Part shown: piece by piece, positions 41,810 to 50,779 of the stretch
Position numbering within the stretch: position 1 is the stretch's first letter
Layout of the letters: the number at the start of each line of letters is the position of its first letter
Source of the DNA: Janthinobacterium sp. TND4EL3
Lineage (GTDB): Bacteria > Pseudomonadota > Gammaproteobacteria > Burkholderiales > Burkholderiaceae_D
NCBI RefSeq assembly: GCF_900156175.1
Contig: NZ_FTMV01000014.1
Coordinates: forward strand, 62,001 to 126,000
Direction of reading: 5' to 3'
DNA: 64,000 nucleotides
Position numbers and translations under genes: made by a program
Notes under the pieces: generated by a model
Told to the model about the DNA's origin: nothing
What the model saw: only the letters and a program-made list of their open reading frames with translations
Database searches by the model: none

Positions 41810-43354
41810 TTAGCGGTGCATCATTTCTGGAGAGGAAAGAAGAAAAGTGTTCCACTCCTGGGGCGAGGCGGCCTGCTCCAGGGCCTGGCGCGTGGCCGGG
41901 CTCAAGCCCGGCTGCAGCGACTGGTAAAACAGGGCGCTGGCCAGCTGGGGAAACGCCGCTTTTTCCTGCGGCTGCGGGCCATCCGTCTTGAACAGGCCGG
42001 CGCTGCCCGAGGCGATGGTGCGGGCGATATCGAAGCGCGTCGTCATCTGGCCGGGGCTGGCCCAGGACGCATCCGTCAAGGGATAACCGTCCGGCGTCTG
42101 GCGTCCGTACAGGGGCTGGCCCATGCGCGAGAGCCAGTTCAGCATGGGGCCCGCGTTGAGGATGGGCTTGTCGTCATAGCTGAGGCGCACGGCCGACACC
42201 ACATAATGCATGGGGTCCTTGAATTTCTTGCCCAGCGATTGCCTGAACTCCGGGCTGCTGAACATGGTCTGCAGCACGTCGGCGATCATGCCGTCGCTTT
42301 GCCGGAAGGTGGCCGCCATGCGCGCTACCAGCGCTTCGGGCGGATTGTCGCCGACGAAGTACTGGGCCAGCTTGCCGCTGATAAAGTGCGCGGTGGCGGG
42401 ACTACGGCTCAGGCGATCCAGCGCTTCATCGAGCTCCGCCAGGCCCCTGCCCTTCACGGTTTGCCCCAGGAACTGTTTATCGCCGTAATCGTGGCGGTTC
42501 GGATTGAACTCGAACAGGCCCCGGCGCACGTATTGCGCTTGCAAGGCCGGTTTCACCTTCGGCGTCTCCGGCCCCAGGTTCACGCCCACGCCCGTCAGGA
42601 TGCGCGCCAGTTCCTGCACGTCAGCCTGGCTGTAGCCGCCGTTCACGCCCAGCGTATGCAGCTCCATCAGCTCGCGCGCATAGTTTTCATTGATGCGCTT
42701 GACGGCATTGGCTTCATTGTCCAGGTAGCGCAGCATGGCGGGATGGTGGACGGTGGCGCCCAGCAAGTCGCGGAATTTCCCCAGCGCATGCGGCGCGATG
42801 GCATTCGCCTCGTAGTCGCCCACCATGGCGCGCAAGTTGTGCTTGCCCTGGTGCACGCTGAAGTGGTTGAGCCAGAACCAGCTCAGCTGCTGCTGCAGCT
42901 GGTTCGGTGCATACACGTCGAGCAGCAGCGAGCGCGTGGCCGCCTCGCGCGCCAGGCGGTTCAGTTCCTGCTGGCACTCCTTTTGCGCCTGCTGCTTCGC
43001 CATGTCGTCCAGCACGCCGGCCGCATCCTTGCGCTTTTGCTCCACGGACATCACGAGCTGGTCGAGCGGCACCTGGCTGATGGTCATGGCGTCGATCTGC
43101 GCCTGCACGGCGGGCGGCAAGGCCGATTTTCTTGGATGCAATTGCGCCTGCAGCCAGGCATTCCAGCCTTGCTGCTGCAGTTGGCGCACGCTGCCCCCGC
43201 TCACGCCCCAGCTGACCCTGTCCAGCATGGCAATGTCCTGCGCGGCGCTGGCCGGCGCCCGATGACCGGCCTGGACGGCAGGCTCGGTGGCGGCGCAGCC
43301 GGCCAGCAACAGCACGGACATCAGGGCGGTCGGCAATAATCGGTTGGGGGGCAT
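41810..43354 (-). CDS. DUF1800 domain lipoprotein
   Basis: 514 residues. Lipobox LLLAGC. Landmarks: LSWFWLNHFSVHQGK, RYLDNEANAVKRINENYARELMELHTLGVNGGYSQADVQELARILTG, typical of DUF1800, an alpha-helical family always found next to DUF1501. Role unknown; the pair has been linked to secreted, possibly carbohydrate-related complexes in other phyla. Upstream gene of the pair. Confidence 0.9.
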   Translation of the reverse strand: MPPNRLLPTALMSVLLLAGCAATEPAVQAGHRAPASAAQDIAMLDRVSWGVSGGSVRQLQQQGWNAWLQAQLHPRKSALPPAVQAQIDAMTISQVPLDQLVMSVEQKRKDAAGVLDDMAKQQAQKECQQELNRLAREAATRSLLLDVYAPNQLQQQLSWFWLNHFSVHQGKHNLRAMVGDYEANAIAPHALGKFRDLLGATVHHPAMLRYLDNEANAVKRINENYARELMELHTLGVNGGYSQADVQELARILTGVGVNLGPETPKVKPALQAQYVRRGLFEFNPNRHDYGDKQFLGQTVKGRGLAELDEALDRLSRSPATAHFISGKLAQYFVGDNPPEALVARMAATFRQSDGMIADVLQTMFSSPEFRQSLGKKFKDPMHYVVSAVRLSYDDKPILNAGPMLNWLSRMGQPLYGRQTPDGYPLTDASWASPGQMTTRFDIARTIASGSAGLFKTDGPQPQEKAAFPQLASALFYQSLQPGLSPATRQALEQAASPQEWNTFLLSSPEMMHR

Positions 43355-43453
43355 GGCGATCCTTCAGGCGGTTTCAACCAGAATGCTTGAGGGTACGCCC
43401 TCGTTGACCCGCGCATGATTGCCAATTGCAACGAGTTGTAAAGAAACGTTACC

Positions 43454-44356
43454 TTAAAGCAACTCCATACACTTGTCGCGCAGGAAATCGCGCAACTGCA
43501 ACACCAGCGGCGTCACCTGCGCGCGGTGCATGCACACGAGGTGCAGGGGCGTGGCCTCGCCCGCCGCCTCGGGCAACAGCACTTGCAGGCGGCCCGCGGC
43601 CACGTCGCCAGCCACGTCCAGCCGCGATTTGTAGGCGATGCCCAGGCCCGCCACGGCCCAGCGCCGCACGAGGTCGGCGTCGTCCGCGCTGCGGTTGCCG
43701 CTCACCTGCACCGTCACCTGCTCGCGCTGGGGCAGGCGGTAGAAGGTCCAGCGGTCGTGCATGCCGTCTTCCAGCGCGAAGCGCAGGCAATTATGTTGCG
43801 GCAAGTCCTGCAGCGCCAGCAGGGGGCCGTGCGCGCGCAGGTAGGCGGGCGAGGCCACCAGCACCCTGTCGTTGGCGGGCGCGATGGGCAGGGCGATCAT
43901 GGACGAATCGTCCTGCTGGCCATAGCGGATGGCCACGTCGACTTGCTGGCGCACCATGTCGGCCACCCTGTCGCTGACGCTGAGCTGGTAGTGCAGCGTG
44001 GGATGGCGCGCCTGGAACTCGTCCAGCCAGCCCAGCATCAGATTGCGTCCCAGATCGGAGGGCATGGCAATTTTCAAGGTTCCGCCGAAACTGTCCTTGC
44101 CGGCCAGCAGTGCATCATGGCCGGCGCGCAGCAGGCGCAAGGCTTCGCGCGCATGCTCCAGGTATTGCGTGCCTTCCGCCGTCAGGCTCAGCGAGCGGGT
44201 CGTGCGGGCCAGCAGGCGCAGGCCCAGTTCCCCTTCCAGGCGCTTGACGGCGGCGCTGGCCAGCGCGGGCGAGATGCCGATCTCGCGCGCGGCCGCCGAC
44301 AAACTGCCCCGGTCGGCCGTGCGCACAAACACCTGCAAGTCATCGAGTCGCAGCAA
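43454..44356 (-). CDS. LysR family transcriptional regulator
   Basis: 300 residues from TTG 44356 (AAGGA upstream; an in-frame stop lies just before it). MLRLDDLQVFVRTADRGSLSAAAREIGISPALASAAVKRLE is a standard LysR helix-turn-helix; the effector domain follows. Divergent from the oxidoreductase at 44462, which it presumably controls, with a 105-bp shared promoter region. Confidence 0.9.
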   Translation of the reverse strand: MLRLDDLQVFVRTADRGSLSAAAREIGISPALASAAVKRLEGELGLRLLARTTRSLSLTAEGTQYLEHAREALRLLRAGHDALLAGKDSFGGTLKIAMPSDLGRNLMLGWLDEFQARHPTLHYQLSVSDRVADMVRQQVDVAIRYGQQDDSSMIALPIAPANDRVLVASPAYLRAHGPLLALQDLPQHNCLRFALEDGMHDRWTFYRLPQREQVTVQVSGNRSADDADLVRRWAVAGLGIAYKSRLDVAGDVAAGRLQVLLPEAAGEATPLHLVCMHRAQVTPLVLQLRDFLRDKCMELL

Positions 44357-44461
44357 TTTTCAGCATTCCTTTGAAAGTGTTTCGGTACGCGCCCTCTTTT
44401 TCCTGGGCGCGAAAGCAACCATCATACGTCATCGCCTTCCTACTCTCGACCAAGGATAATC

Positions 44462-45475
44462 ATGAAAGCCATCGCCTACCGCCACAGCCTGCCCATCACG
44501 GATGCCGACGCCCTGCTCGACATCGAACTGCCCGTGCCCGTCGCCACGGGACGCGACCTGCTCGTCGCCGTCAAGGCCATTTCCGTCAATCCCGTCGATG
44601 CCAAGGTGCGCAAGAACCGCGCGCCGAAAGATGGCCAGCCCGAAGTGCTGGGCTGGGATGCGGCCGGCGTCGTCACGGCCGTCGGCCCCGGCGTCACCCT
44701 GTTCCAGGTGGGAGACAAGGTCTGGTACGCGGGCGCCATCAACCGCCCCGGCAGCAACAGCGAATTTCAACTGGTCGACGAGCGCATCGTCGGCCACATG
44801 CCGGCCAGCCTGGACTTTGCACCCGCCGCCGCCCTGCCCTTGACCGCCATTACGGCCTGGGAACTGCTGTTCGACCGCCTGCAGATCAGCCGCGACAAGA
44901 GCCTGGCCGGCAAGTCCCTGCTGGTGATCGGCGCGGCCGGCGGCGTCGGTTCCGTGCTGGTGCAGCTGGCGCGGCAATTGACGGGCGTCACCATCATCGG
45001 CACGGCCTCGCGTCCCGAGACGGCGGCCTGGGTGCAGGAACTGGGCGCGCACCACGTGATCGACCACAGCCTGCCGCTGGCCGCCGAAATCACGCGCCTG
45101 GGCTTGCCGCCCGTCGATTACGTGATCAGCCTGAACCAGACGGACAGGCATTTCGAGCAAATCGTCGAACTGATCGCGCCGCAGGGCAAGTTCGCGCTGA
45201 TCGACGATCCCGAGTACATCGACGTGCGCAAGTTCAAGGGCAAGAGCGTGTCCTTGCACTGGGAACTGATGTTTACGCGTTCGCTGTTCCAGACGCCGGA
45301 CATGGTCAAACAGCACGCACTGCTCGACGAACTGGCGCAGCTGGTGGACGCCGGTGTCATCAAGACCACCGTGGCCGAGCGCTTCGGCACGATCAACGCG
45401 GCCAACCTGAAACGCGCGCATGCCCTGCTGGAAAGCAATACGGCAAAAGGCAAGATCGTCCTTGACGGGTTCTAG
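44462..45475 (+). CDS. Zinc-independent quinone oxidoreductase (MDR family, ZADH-like)
   Basis: 337 residues, AAGGA upstream. GroES-like N-terminal domain (SVNPVDAKVRKNRAPKDGQPEVLGWDAAGVV) and a Rossmann NADPH domain with AAGGVG at 158-163. The zinc-ligand cysteines of true alcohol dehydrogenases are absent, so it should act as an NADPH:quinone or enone reductase. C-terminal block KGKSVSLHWELMFTRSLFQTPDM is shared with the paralogue at 49671, which has the same length. Confidence 0.9.
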   Translation: MKAIAYRHSLPITDADALLDIELPVPVATGRDLLVAVKAISVNPVDAKVRKNRAPKDGQPEVLGWDAAGVVTAVGPGVTLFQVGDKVWYAGAINRPGSNSEFQLVDERIVGHMPASLDFAPAAALPLTAITAWELLFDRLQISRDKSLAGKSLLVIGAAGGVGSVLVQLARQLTGVTIIGTASRPETAAWVQELGAHHVIDHSLPLAAEITRLGLPPVDYVISLNQTDRHFEQIVELIAPQGKFALIDDPEYIDVRKFKGKSVSLHWELMFTRSLFQTPDMVKQHALLDELAQLVDAGVIKTTVAERFGTINAANLKRAHALLESNTAKGKIVLDGF

Positions 45476-45477
45476 AC

Positions 45478-46746
45478 TCAGGTAATCAGGATGGCCCGGA
45501 AATCATTGACATTCGTCAAGGTCGGGCCTGTCACCACGCTGTCTCCCAGCGCCTGGAAGAAGCCGTGGCCATCGTTGTTGTCCAGGCTGTCGCGGGGCTT
45601 GATGCCCAGCGCCCAGGCACGCTGCAAAGTGTCGGGCGCCAGAAGCGCGCCGGCGATGTCTTCCTGGCCATCGACGCCATCCGTGTCGCCGGCCAGCGCG
45701 TGGATGCCCGGCGCGCCATCGAGGGCGAGGCCCAGCGCCAGCAGGAATTCCACGTTGCGTCCGCCGCGGCCCTTGCCGCGCACGGTGACCGTCGTTTCGC
45801 CGCCCGACAGCAGCACGCAGGGGGCGGGAAACGGCTGGCCCCGCACCGCCGTCTGCAGCGCGATGCCGGCCATGACCTTGCCCACGTCGCGCGCCTCGCC
45901 TTCCAGGCTGTCGCCCAATATATACGGCGAGACGCCGGCCGCGCGCGCCACGGCGGCCGCCGCTTCCAGCGCCATCTGCGGCGTGGCGACCAGGGTCGTG
46001 CGCGTGCGCGCCAGCCGTGGATCAGCGGGTTTCACGGATTCGCCGCGCCCGCTTTCCAGCGTTGCTCTTATGCTCTCCGGCAAGTCCATGCCATAGCGGC
46101 GCACGATGGCCAGGGCGTCCTCGCACGTCGTCGCGTCGCCCACCGTGGGGCCGGAGGCGATATCGCCGAGCTTGTCGCCAGGCACGTCGGATATCGCCAA
46201 GGTCACCACCTGCGCCGGATGGCAGGCGGCCGCCAGCCGGCCGCCCTTGATGGCGGACAAATGGCGGCGCACGCAATTCATTTCGCCGATGGTGGCGCCC
46301 GACGCCAGCAAGGCGCGGTTCAAGGCTTGCTTGTCTTCCAGGCTGATGCCGTCCAGCGGCAGGGCCAGCAGCGAGGAGCCGCCGCCCGAGATCAAACACA
46401 GTACGGTATCGTCCGCCTGCAGGCTGGCGACCAGTTCGAGCATGCGCCGCGCGGCCTGCATGCCGGCCGCATCCGGCACGGGGTGCGACGCTTCGACGAT
46501 CTCGATGCGTGCGCAGGGCACGGCATAGCCGTAGCGCGTGACGACGAGGCCGGACAGCGGCCCCGGCCAGTGCTGTTCCACGGCCTGCGCCATGGCGGCC
46601 GAGGCCTTGCCCGCGCCGATGACGATCAAGCGCCCCTTGGGCGCGGGCGGCAGATGGGGCGGCACGCAGTGCGACGGCTGGGCCGCTTCGATGGCGGCGT
46701 GAAACATGGCTTGCAGCAAGGCGCGCGGTGCTGGGGTCGTCGTCAT
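45478..46746 (-). CDS. Glycerate 2-kinase (class II, GckA/TtuD type)
   Basis: 422 residues from ATG 46746 (GGAGG upstream). MOFRL-type glycerate kinase: RLIVIGAGKASAAMAQAVE, CLISGGGSSLLALP, LAISDVPGDKLGDIASGPT, LSGGETTVTVRGKGRGGRNVEFLLALGLAL and AGDTDGVDG. Produces 2-phosphoglycerate in glycerate/tartronate or hydroxypyruvate metabolism. It ends 2 bp from the end of the convergent oxidoreductase gene, so no room for a terminator. Confidence 0.92.
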   Translation of the reverse strand: MTTTPAPRALLQAMFHAAIEAAQPSHCVPPHLPPAPKGRLIVIGAGKASAAMAQAVEQHWPGPLSGLVVTRYGYAVPCARIEIVEASHPVPDAAGMQAARRMLELVASLQADDTVLCLISGGGSSLLALPLDGISLEDKQALNRALLASGATIGEMNCVRRHLSAIKGGRLAAACHPAQVVTLAISDVPGDKLGDIASGPTVGDATTCEDALAIVRRYGMDLPESIRATLESGRGESVKPADPRLARTRTTLVATPQMALEAAAAVARAAGVSPYILGDSLEGEARDVGKVMAGIALQTAVRGQPFPAPCVLLSGGETTVTVRGKGRGGRNVEFLLALGLALDGAPGIHALAGDTDGVDGQEDIAGALLAPDTLQRAWALGIKPRDSLDNNDGHGFFQALGDSVVTGPTLTNVNDFRAILIT

Positions 46747-46836
46747 GGTGTGTCCTCCGGTCTCCGAACCCGATCATAGCAGGGACGGCGGCGCCCGGCG
46801 GCTAGAATGGCGTCTTGACCACATCACAGGAATCCA

Positions 46837-47190
46837 ATGAACGACGCCATCGAATGGACCAGTCTTGCCCGCACTTTCGGGCTGTTTACCGTCACGGCCG
46901 TGGCCGAACTGCTGGGCTGCTACCTGCCCATGCTGTGGCTAAGCAACAAGGGCGGCGCCTGGCTGCTGTTGCCGGCCGCTGTCAGCCTGCTGGTCTTCGT
47001 GTGGCTGCTGACCCTGCATCCGGCCGCCAGCGGCCGCGTCTACGCCACGTATGGCGCCATCTACATCGCCACGGCGCTGGGCTGGCTGTGGCTGGTGGAC
47101 GGCGTCACGCCCGCCTGGACCGACGTCGCCGGCGTGGGCCTGGCCCTGGCCGGCGCCGCCGTCATTGCCATGGGGCACAAGGCAGCGTAA
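46837..47190 (+). CDS. YnfA/UPF0060 family membrane protein
   Basis: 117 residues, four transmembrane helices. [42 protein letters not shown] and [19 protein letters not shown] are the family blocks; related in fold to SMR transporters. Substrate unknown. Its stop directly abuts the end of the convergent TerB-like gene (47191). Confidence 0.92.
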   Translation: MNDAIEWTSLARTFGLFTVTAVAELLGCYLPMLWLSNKGGAWLLLPAAVSLLVFVWLLTLHPAASGRVYATYGAIYIATALGWLWLVDGVTPAWTDVAGVGLALAGAAVIAMGHKAA

Positions 47191-47592
47191 TCAGGCCGCG
47201 TGCTGGCGGAAATTCGTTTCCGCCGACCATGCCGCGCTGGCGCGGGCCAGCAGCACGGCTTCGCCATCGGCCAGCCAGTCATCCGCGTCGGCAATCTTCC
47301 ACATCGCTTGCAGCAGCTTGCGGCGCAGGTCCGGGTCCGTGATTTCGTCGAGCAGGCTGTCGATCACGCCATGGGCCAGTTGCACGGCGCCATGCACGGT
47401 CGAGGTCAGCATGTCGTCGCACAGGTCTTGCAGCAGCCGTTGAAAAGCGGCGGGCGGCAAGTCGATATGGTCGAGGATCTTGCTGCCGTGCAAGGCCTGC
47501 AGTTCGGAGCCGTCCAGGTTGCCATCGACAATCATCATCAGGGCCAGGATACGGCCCGCTGCCTGGGGACTATTGAGTTCATAAGTACGCAT
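47191..47592 (-). CDS. TerB-like protein
   Basis: 133 residues from ATG 47592 (GGAAGGA upstream). All-helical, AGRILALMMIVDGNLDGSELQAL and MWKIADADDWLADGEAVLLARASAAW carry the paired DGxxxxxE metal-type motifs of TerB/DnaJ-associated folds. Downstream of a TerC gene on the same strand, a common tellurite/stress-cluster pairing, with a 61-bp gap. Confidence 0.7.
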   Translation of the reverse strand: MRTYELNSPQAAGRILALMMIVDGNLDGSELQALHGSKILDHIDLPPAAFQRLLQDLCDDMLTSTVHGAVQLAHGVIDSLLDEITDPDLRRKLLQAMWKIADADDWLADGEAVLLARASAAWSAETNFRQHAA

Positions 47593-47653
47593 GATCATTC
47601 CTTCCATTGTTATTCAAGAAACGCGCTCCCGCCGTGGCGGGGCGCGGTACTGC

Positions 47654-48613
47654 TTACTTTTTGCCGCGGGTGGCAAACACGCTGGCCAGGCAGCTTGCCG
47701 CGATCAGCACGAACACCACCAGCAGGGACGCTTCGACCGGCACGTGGAACCACGGCATGACCAGCATCTTTGCGCCGATGAACACGAGCACCATCGCCAG
47801 GCCATACTTGAGCAGATGGAAGCGGTCAGCCACGTCCACCAGCAGGAAATACAGTGCCCGCAAGCCCATGATGGCGAACAGGTTCGACGTGAAGACGATG
47901 AACGGGTCCGTCGTGATGGCGAAGATCGCCGGGATCGAGTCGACCGCGAACACCAGGTCCGTCACCTCGATCAGGATCAGCACGAGGAACAGCGGCGTGA
48001 CATAGCGCAAACCACCCTTGTTCACGAAGAAACGTTCGCCGTGGTCGCCGTCGGCCACCCGCAGGTGGCGGCGGGCAAAGCGCAGCACCGGGTTGTTCGC
48101 CACGTCCGGCTCGGCGTCGGCGGCCACCAGCATGCGGAAGCCCGTCACCAGCAGGAAGGCGCCAAACAGGTACAGCACCCAGCTGAACTCGCTCACCACC
48201 CAGGCGCCGGCCATGATCATCACGGCGCGCATGACGATCGCGCCCAGCACGCCGTAGATCAGCACACGGCGCTGGTACTGCATCGGTACCTGGAAGGCGC
48301 CGAAGATCAGCAGGAACACGAACACGTTATCAACCGACAGCGCTTTCTCGATCAGGTAGCCGGAGAAAAATTCCAGCGCCTTCTGGTTCGCGATCTCGGG
48401 TCCGGCCGTGCCGTTCAGGTACCACCACAGGCCGCCGTTGAACAGCAGGGCCAGGCTGACCCACACGAGCGACCATGTCGCCGCTTCCTTGACGCTGACC
48501 TTGTGCGCCTTGTTGCCGCCGAAGACGAACAAATCGAGCGCCAGCATCAGCAATACAAAAGCGATGAAGCCGGCCCACATGGGCGCCGTTGCAATGCTCT
48601 CCAGGCCGTTCAT
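47654..48613 (-). CDS. TerC family membrane protein (Alx-like)
   Basis: 319 residues, about nine transmembrane helices. FSGYLIEKALSVDNVFVFLLIFGAF and LILIEVTDLVFAVDSIPAIFAIT carry the two conserved acidic (DN, D..D) metal-site motifs of Alx/TerC, linked to Mn2+ efflux and alkaline response. A 14-codon leader frame ends inside its start codon (ATGA). Divergent from an NhaR-like regulator, which fits a pH/ion-homeostasis role. No yybP-ykoY riboswitch consensus seen. Confidence 0.9.
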   Translation of the reverse strand: MNGLESIATAPMWAGFIAFVLLMLALDLFVFGGNKAHKVSVKEAATWSLVWVSLALLFNGGLWWYLNGTAGPEIANQKALEFFSGYLIEKALSVDNVFVFLLIFGAFQVPMQYQRRVLIYGVLGAIVMRAVMIMAGAWVVSEFSWVLYLFGAFLLVTGFRMLVAADAEPDVANNPVLRFARRHLRVADGDHGERFFVNKGGLRYVTPLFLVLILIEVTDLVFAVDSIPAIFAITTDPFIVFTSNLFAIMGLRALYFLLVDVADRFHLLKYGLAMVLVFIGAKMLVMPWFHVPVEASLLVVFVLIAASCLASVFATRGKK

Positions 48614-48654
48614 CGGCGGCCTCCCTTATTGTCTGTTTCTGTCCTGATGCCCAT
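48610..48654 (-). CDS. Possible 14-residue leader peptide upstream of TerC gene
   Basis: ATG 48654 preceded by AAGGAG encodes MGIRTETDNKGGRR and stops at TGA 48612-48610, overlapping the terC ATG by one codon boundary (ATGA). The strong ribosome-binding site belongs to this leader, while terC has its own GGGAGG inside it. Could couple or regulate TerC translation; could also be chance. Confidence 0.45.
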   Translation of the reverse strand: MGIRTETDNKGGRR

Positions 48655-48702
48655 GGCACTCTCCTTGCATGAATGAGCAGTCATCATAGACGCAATTGAA
48701 AC

Positions 48703-48748
48703 ATCGAACAAATCGAATATAATTTACGAATACATCGAAAAACTCGAT
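48703..48748. promoter_or_regulatory. Twin ATCGA repeats between TerC and NhaR-like genes
   Basis: ATCGAAAAACTCGAT (48734-48748) is a perfect interrupted palindrome of the LysR T-N11-A type; a related ATCGAACAAATCGAAT lies at 48703-48718, about 30 bp (three turns) away. Candidate binding sites for the divergent LysR-type regulator. Confidence 0.55.
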
Positions 48749-48768
48749 GAATTAACCAAGGATCGACG

Positions 48769-49668
48769 ATGTCCACGCTCAACTTCAAGCACTTGCGCTA
48801 TTTCTGGATGGTGGCCAAGACGGGCAGCATCGCCCGCGCGGCCGAACAGCTGCACCTGACGCCGCAATCGATTTCCGGCCAGCTCAGCGACTTTGCCGAC
48901 ACCCTGGGCGTGGAACTGTTCCGCCGCAGCGGGCGCAAGCTGGAATTGACGGAAACGGGCAGGCGCATCCTCAGCCATGCGGAAGAGATCTTCAGCACGG
49001 GCGACGAATTGCTGGAAATCGTGCGCGACCAGTCGCGCACGGCGACGACCACGTTTCGCGTCGGCTGCGCCGATTCCGTATCGAAGCTGATCGCCTGCCG
49101 CCTCGTCGAGCCGGCGCTGGGGCTGGCCGAGCCGCTGCGCATGATCTGCCGCGAAGGCCGGCTGGCCAGCCTGCTGGCGGACCTGGCCGTGCACCGCCTG
49201 GACCTGATCATCGCCGACCGCCCCATGCCGTCCCATCTGAGCGTGCGCGGCTACAACCATTTGCTGGGCGAAAGCGGCATGACCCTGTTCGGCACGCCGG
49301 CGCTGGCCGCCACGCTGGAAGGCGGCTTTCCCCGCTGCCTGGACGGCGCGCCGCTGCTGCTGCCGGGCGAGGATTTCGCCATCTATGGCCGCCTGCTGCA
49401 ATGGCTGGGCGAGCACAATCTGCACCCGCGCATCGTCGGCGAGTTCGACGACAGCGCCATGATGCAGGCCTTCGGCCAGTCCGGCGCCGGCCTGTTCTTC
49501 GCCCCCACCGTGATCGCGCCCCAGGTGTGCGAACAGCATGGCGTGGTGGCGCTGGGCCGGGTCGACAGCCTCGTCGAGCAGGTGTATGCGATCACCACGG
49601 AGCGGCGCCTGAGCCACCCGGCCACCATCGCCATCAGCCAGAGCGCGCGCCACGAGCTGTTCGTCTAG
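48769..49668 (+). CDS. NhaR-like LysR family regulator
   Basis: 299 residues, AAGGA upstream. FKHLRYFWMVAKTGSIARAAEQLHLTPQSISGQLSDFADTLGVELFRRSGRKLELTETG closely follows the NhaR helix-turn-helix (YFW...GSI..AAE.L.LTPQ.I.GQ). NhaR activates the Na+/H+ antiporter nhaA in enterics; here the neighbour is TerC, so the target may differ. Ends 2 bp from the convergent oxidoreductase. Confidence 0.85.
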   Translation: MSTLNFKHLRYFWMVAKTGSIARAAEQLHLTPQSISGQLSDFADTLGVELFRRSGRKLELTETGRRILSHAEEIFSTGDELLEIVRDQSRTATTTFRVGCADSVSKLIACRLVEPALGLAEPLRMICREGRLASLLADLAVHRLDLIIADRPMPSHLSVRGYNHLLGESGMTLFGTPALAATLEGGFPRCLDGAPLLLPGEDFAIYGRLLQWLGEHNLHPRIVGEFDDSAMMQAFGQSGAGLFFAPTVIAPQVCEQHGVVALGRVDSLVEQVYAITTERRLSHPATIAISQSARHELFV

Positions 49669-49670
49669 GG

Positions 49671-50684
49671 CTACTCGGCGCCGACGACGATCTTGCCCGG
49701 CTGCCCGCCCCGCTCCAGCAGCACATGCGCGCGCCGCAGGGTGGCCGCGTCCAGCGGCGACAGACGCTGCCGCACCGTAGGGCGCAGCACGCCCTCGTCC
49801 AGCAGCGCCGCCACGCGGTGCAGGATGCGGTGTTGCCCGATCATGTCTTCGGTGCCGTACAAAGGCCGCGTAAACACCATTTCCCAGTGCAGCGACACGC
49901 TTTTCCCCTTCAGCGGCGCCGCATCGAAAACAGCGTGGTCGTCGATGACGCCCAGCTTGCCGTGCGGCGCGATGATCTGCGTCAAGGCCGCGACATGGCG
50001 CGCCGTGTGCGACAGGGCGGCGATGTGCGTGACGGGGGCGACGTGCAATGCCGCCACCTGCTCCGCCATGGGCCGCGCATGGTCGATCACGTGGTGGGCG
50101 CCCATGGCGCGGCACCAGTGCGCGCTGTCGTCGCGCGAAGCCGTGGCGATCACGGTAAAACCCGTCAGCCGGCGCGCCAGCTGGATCAGCATCGATCCCA
50201 CGCCGCCCGCGCCGCCCAGCACCAGCAAGCTGCCCCGTGGCTGCGTGTCGCCGGGCGCAATGGCAAAGCGCTCGAACAGCAGCTGCCACGCCGTCAGCGC
50301 CGCCAGCGGCACGCCGGCCGCCTGCGCAAAATCGAGCGTAGCGGGCATGCGTGCGGCAATGCGCTCGTCGACCAGGTGGTACTCGGCGCTGGCGCCCGGG
50401 CGGTCGAACGAGCCCGCGTAATACACGGCCTGCCCCGGCGCGAACAGGGTCACGGCGCTGCCCACCGCGTGCACGACGCCGGCTGCATCCCAGCCCAGGG
50501 TGGTGACGGCTTGCGGCACGGCGACCCGCCCGGCGCGCACCTTGGTGTCGAGCGGGTTGACGCCCACGGCGCGCACCTGCACCAGCACGTCACGCGGGCC
50601 GGGCACGGGCATCGCCCCCGTCATGTCGAACAAGCCATATTCGTCGTCCACGCTGCTGCCCTTGTTGAAACCGATCATCTTCAT
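49671..50684 (-). CDS. Zinc-independent quinone oxidoreductase, second copy
   Basis: 337 residues from ATG 50684 (GGGAG upstream), the same length and plan as the 44462 protein: VGVNPLDTKVRAGRVAVPQAVTTLGWDAAGVVHAVG, GGAGGVGSMLIQLARRLTGFTVIATASR, AHHVIDH, KGKSVSLHWEMVFTRPLYGTEDM. No zinc-ligand Cys. Divergent from its own LysR regulator at 50780. Confidence 0.9.
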   Translation of the reverse strand: MKMIGFNKGSSVDDEYGLFDMTGAMPVPGPRDVLVQVRAVGVNPLDTKVRAGRVAVPQAVTTLGWDAAGVVHAVGSAVTLFAPGQAVYYAGSFDRPGASAEYHLVDERIAARMPATLDFAQAAGVPLAALTAWQLLFERFAIAPGDTQPRGSLLVLGGAGGVGSMLIQLARRLTGFTVIATASRDDSAHWCRAMGAHHVIDHARPMAEQVAALHVAPVTHIAALSHTARHVAALTQIIAPHGKLGVIDDHAVFDAAPLKGKSVSLHWEMVFTRPLYGTEDMIGQHRILHRVAALLDEGVLRPTVRQRLSPLDAATLRRAHVLLERGGQPGKIVVGAE

Positions 50685-50779
50685 TGCATGCTCCCAGCTA
50701 AATCCGCATGGTAGGCAGCCACGCGACAAAGAAAAATATGCTTCAATGCGTTTCACTGCTGACCAAACTGTCATGAATC

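Noticed and set aside
47654-48768. yybP-ykoY manganese riboswitch upstream of TerC
   Set aside because: The leader between the LysR gene and terC is about 155 bp and lacks the conserved GGGGAGUA-type core; the same check at 28626-28711 before the other TerC gene was negative.
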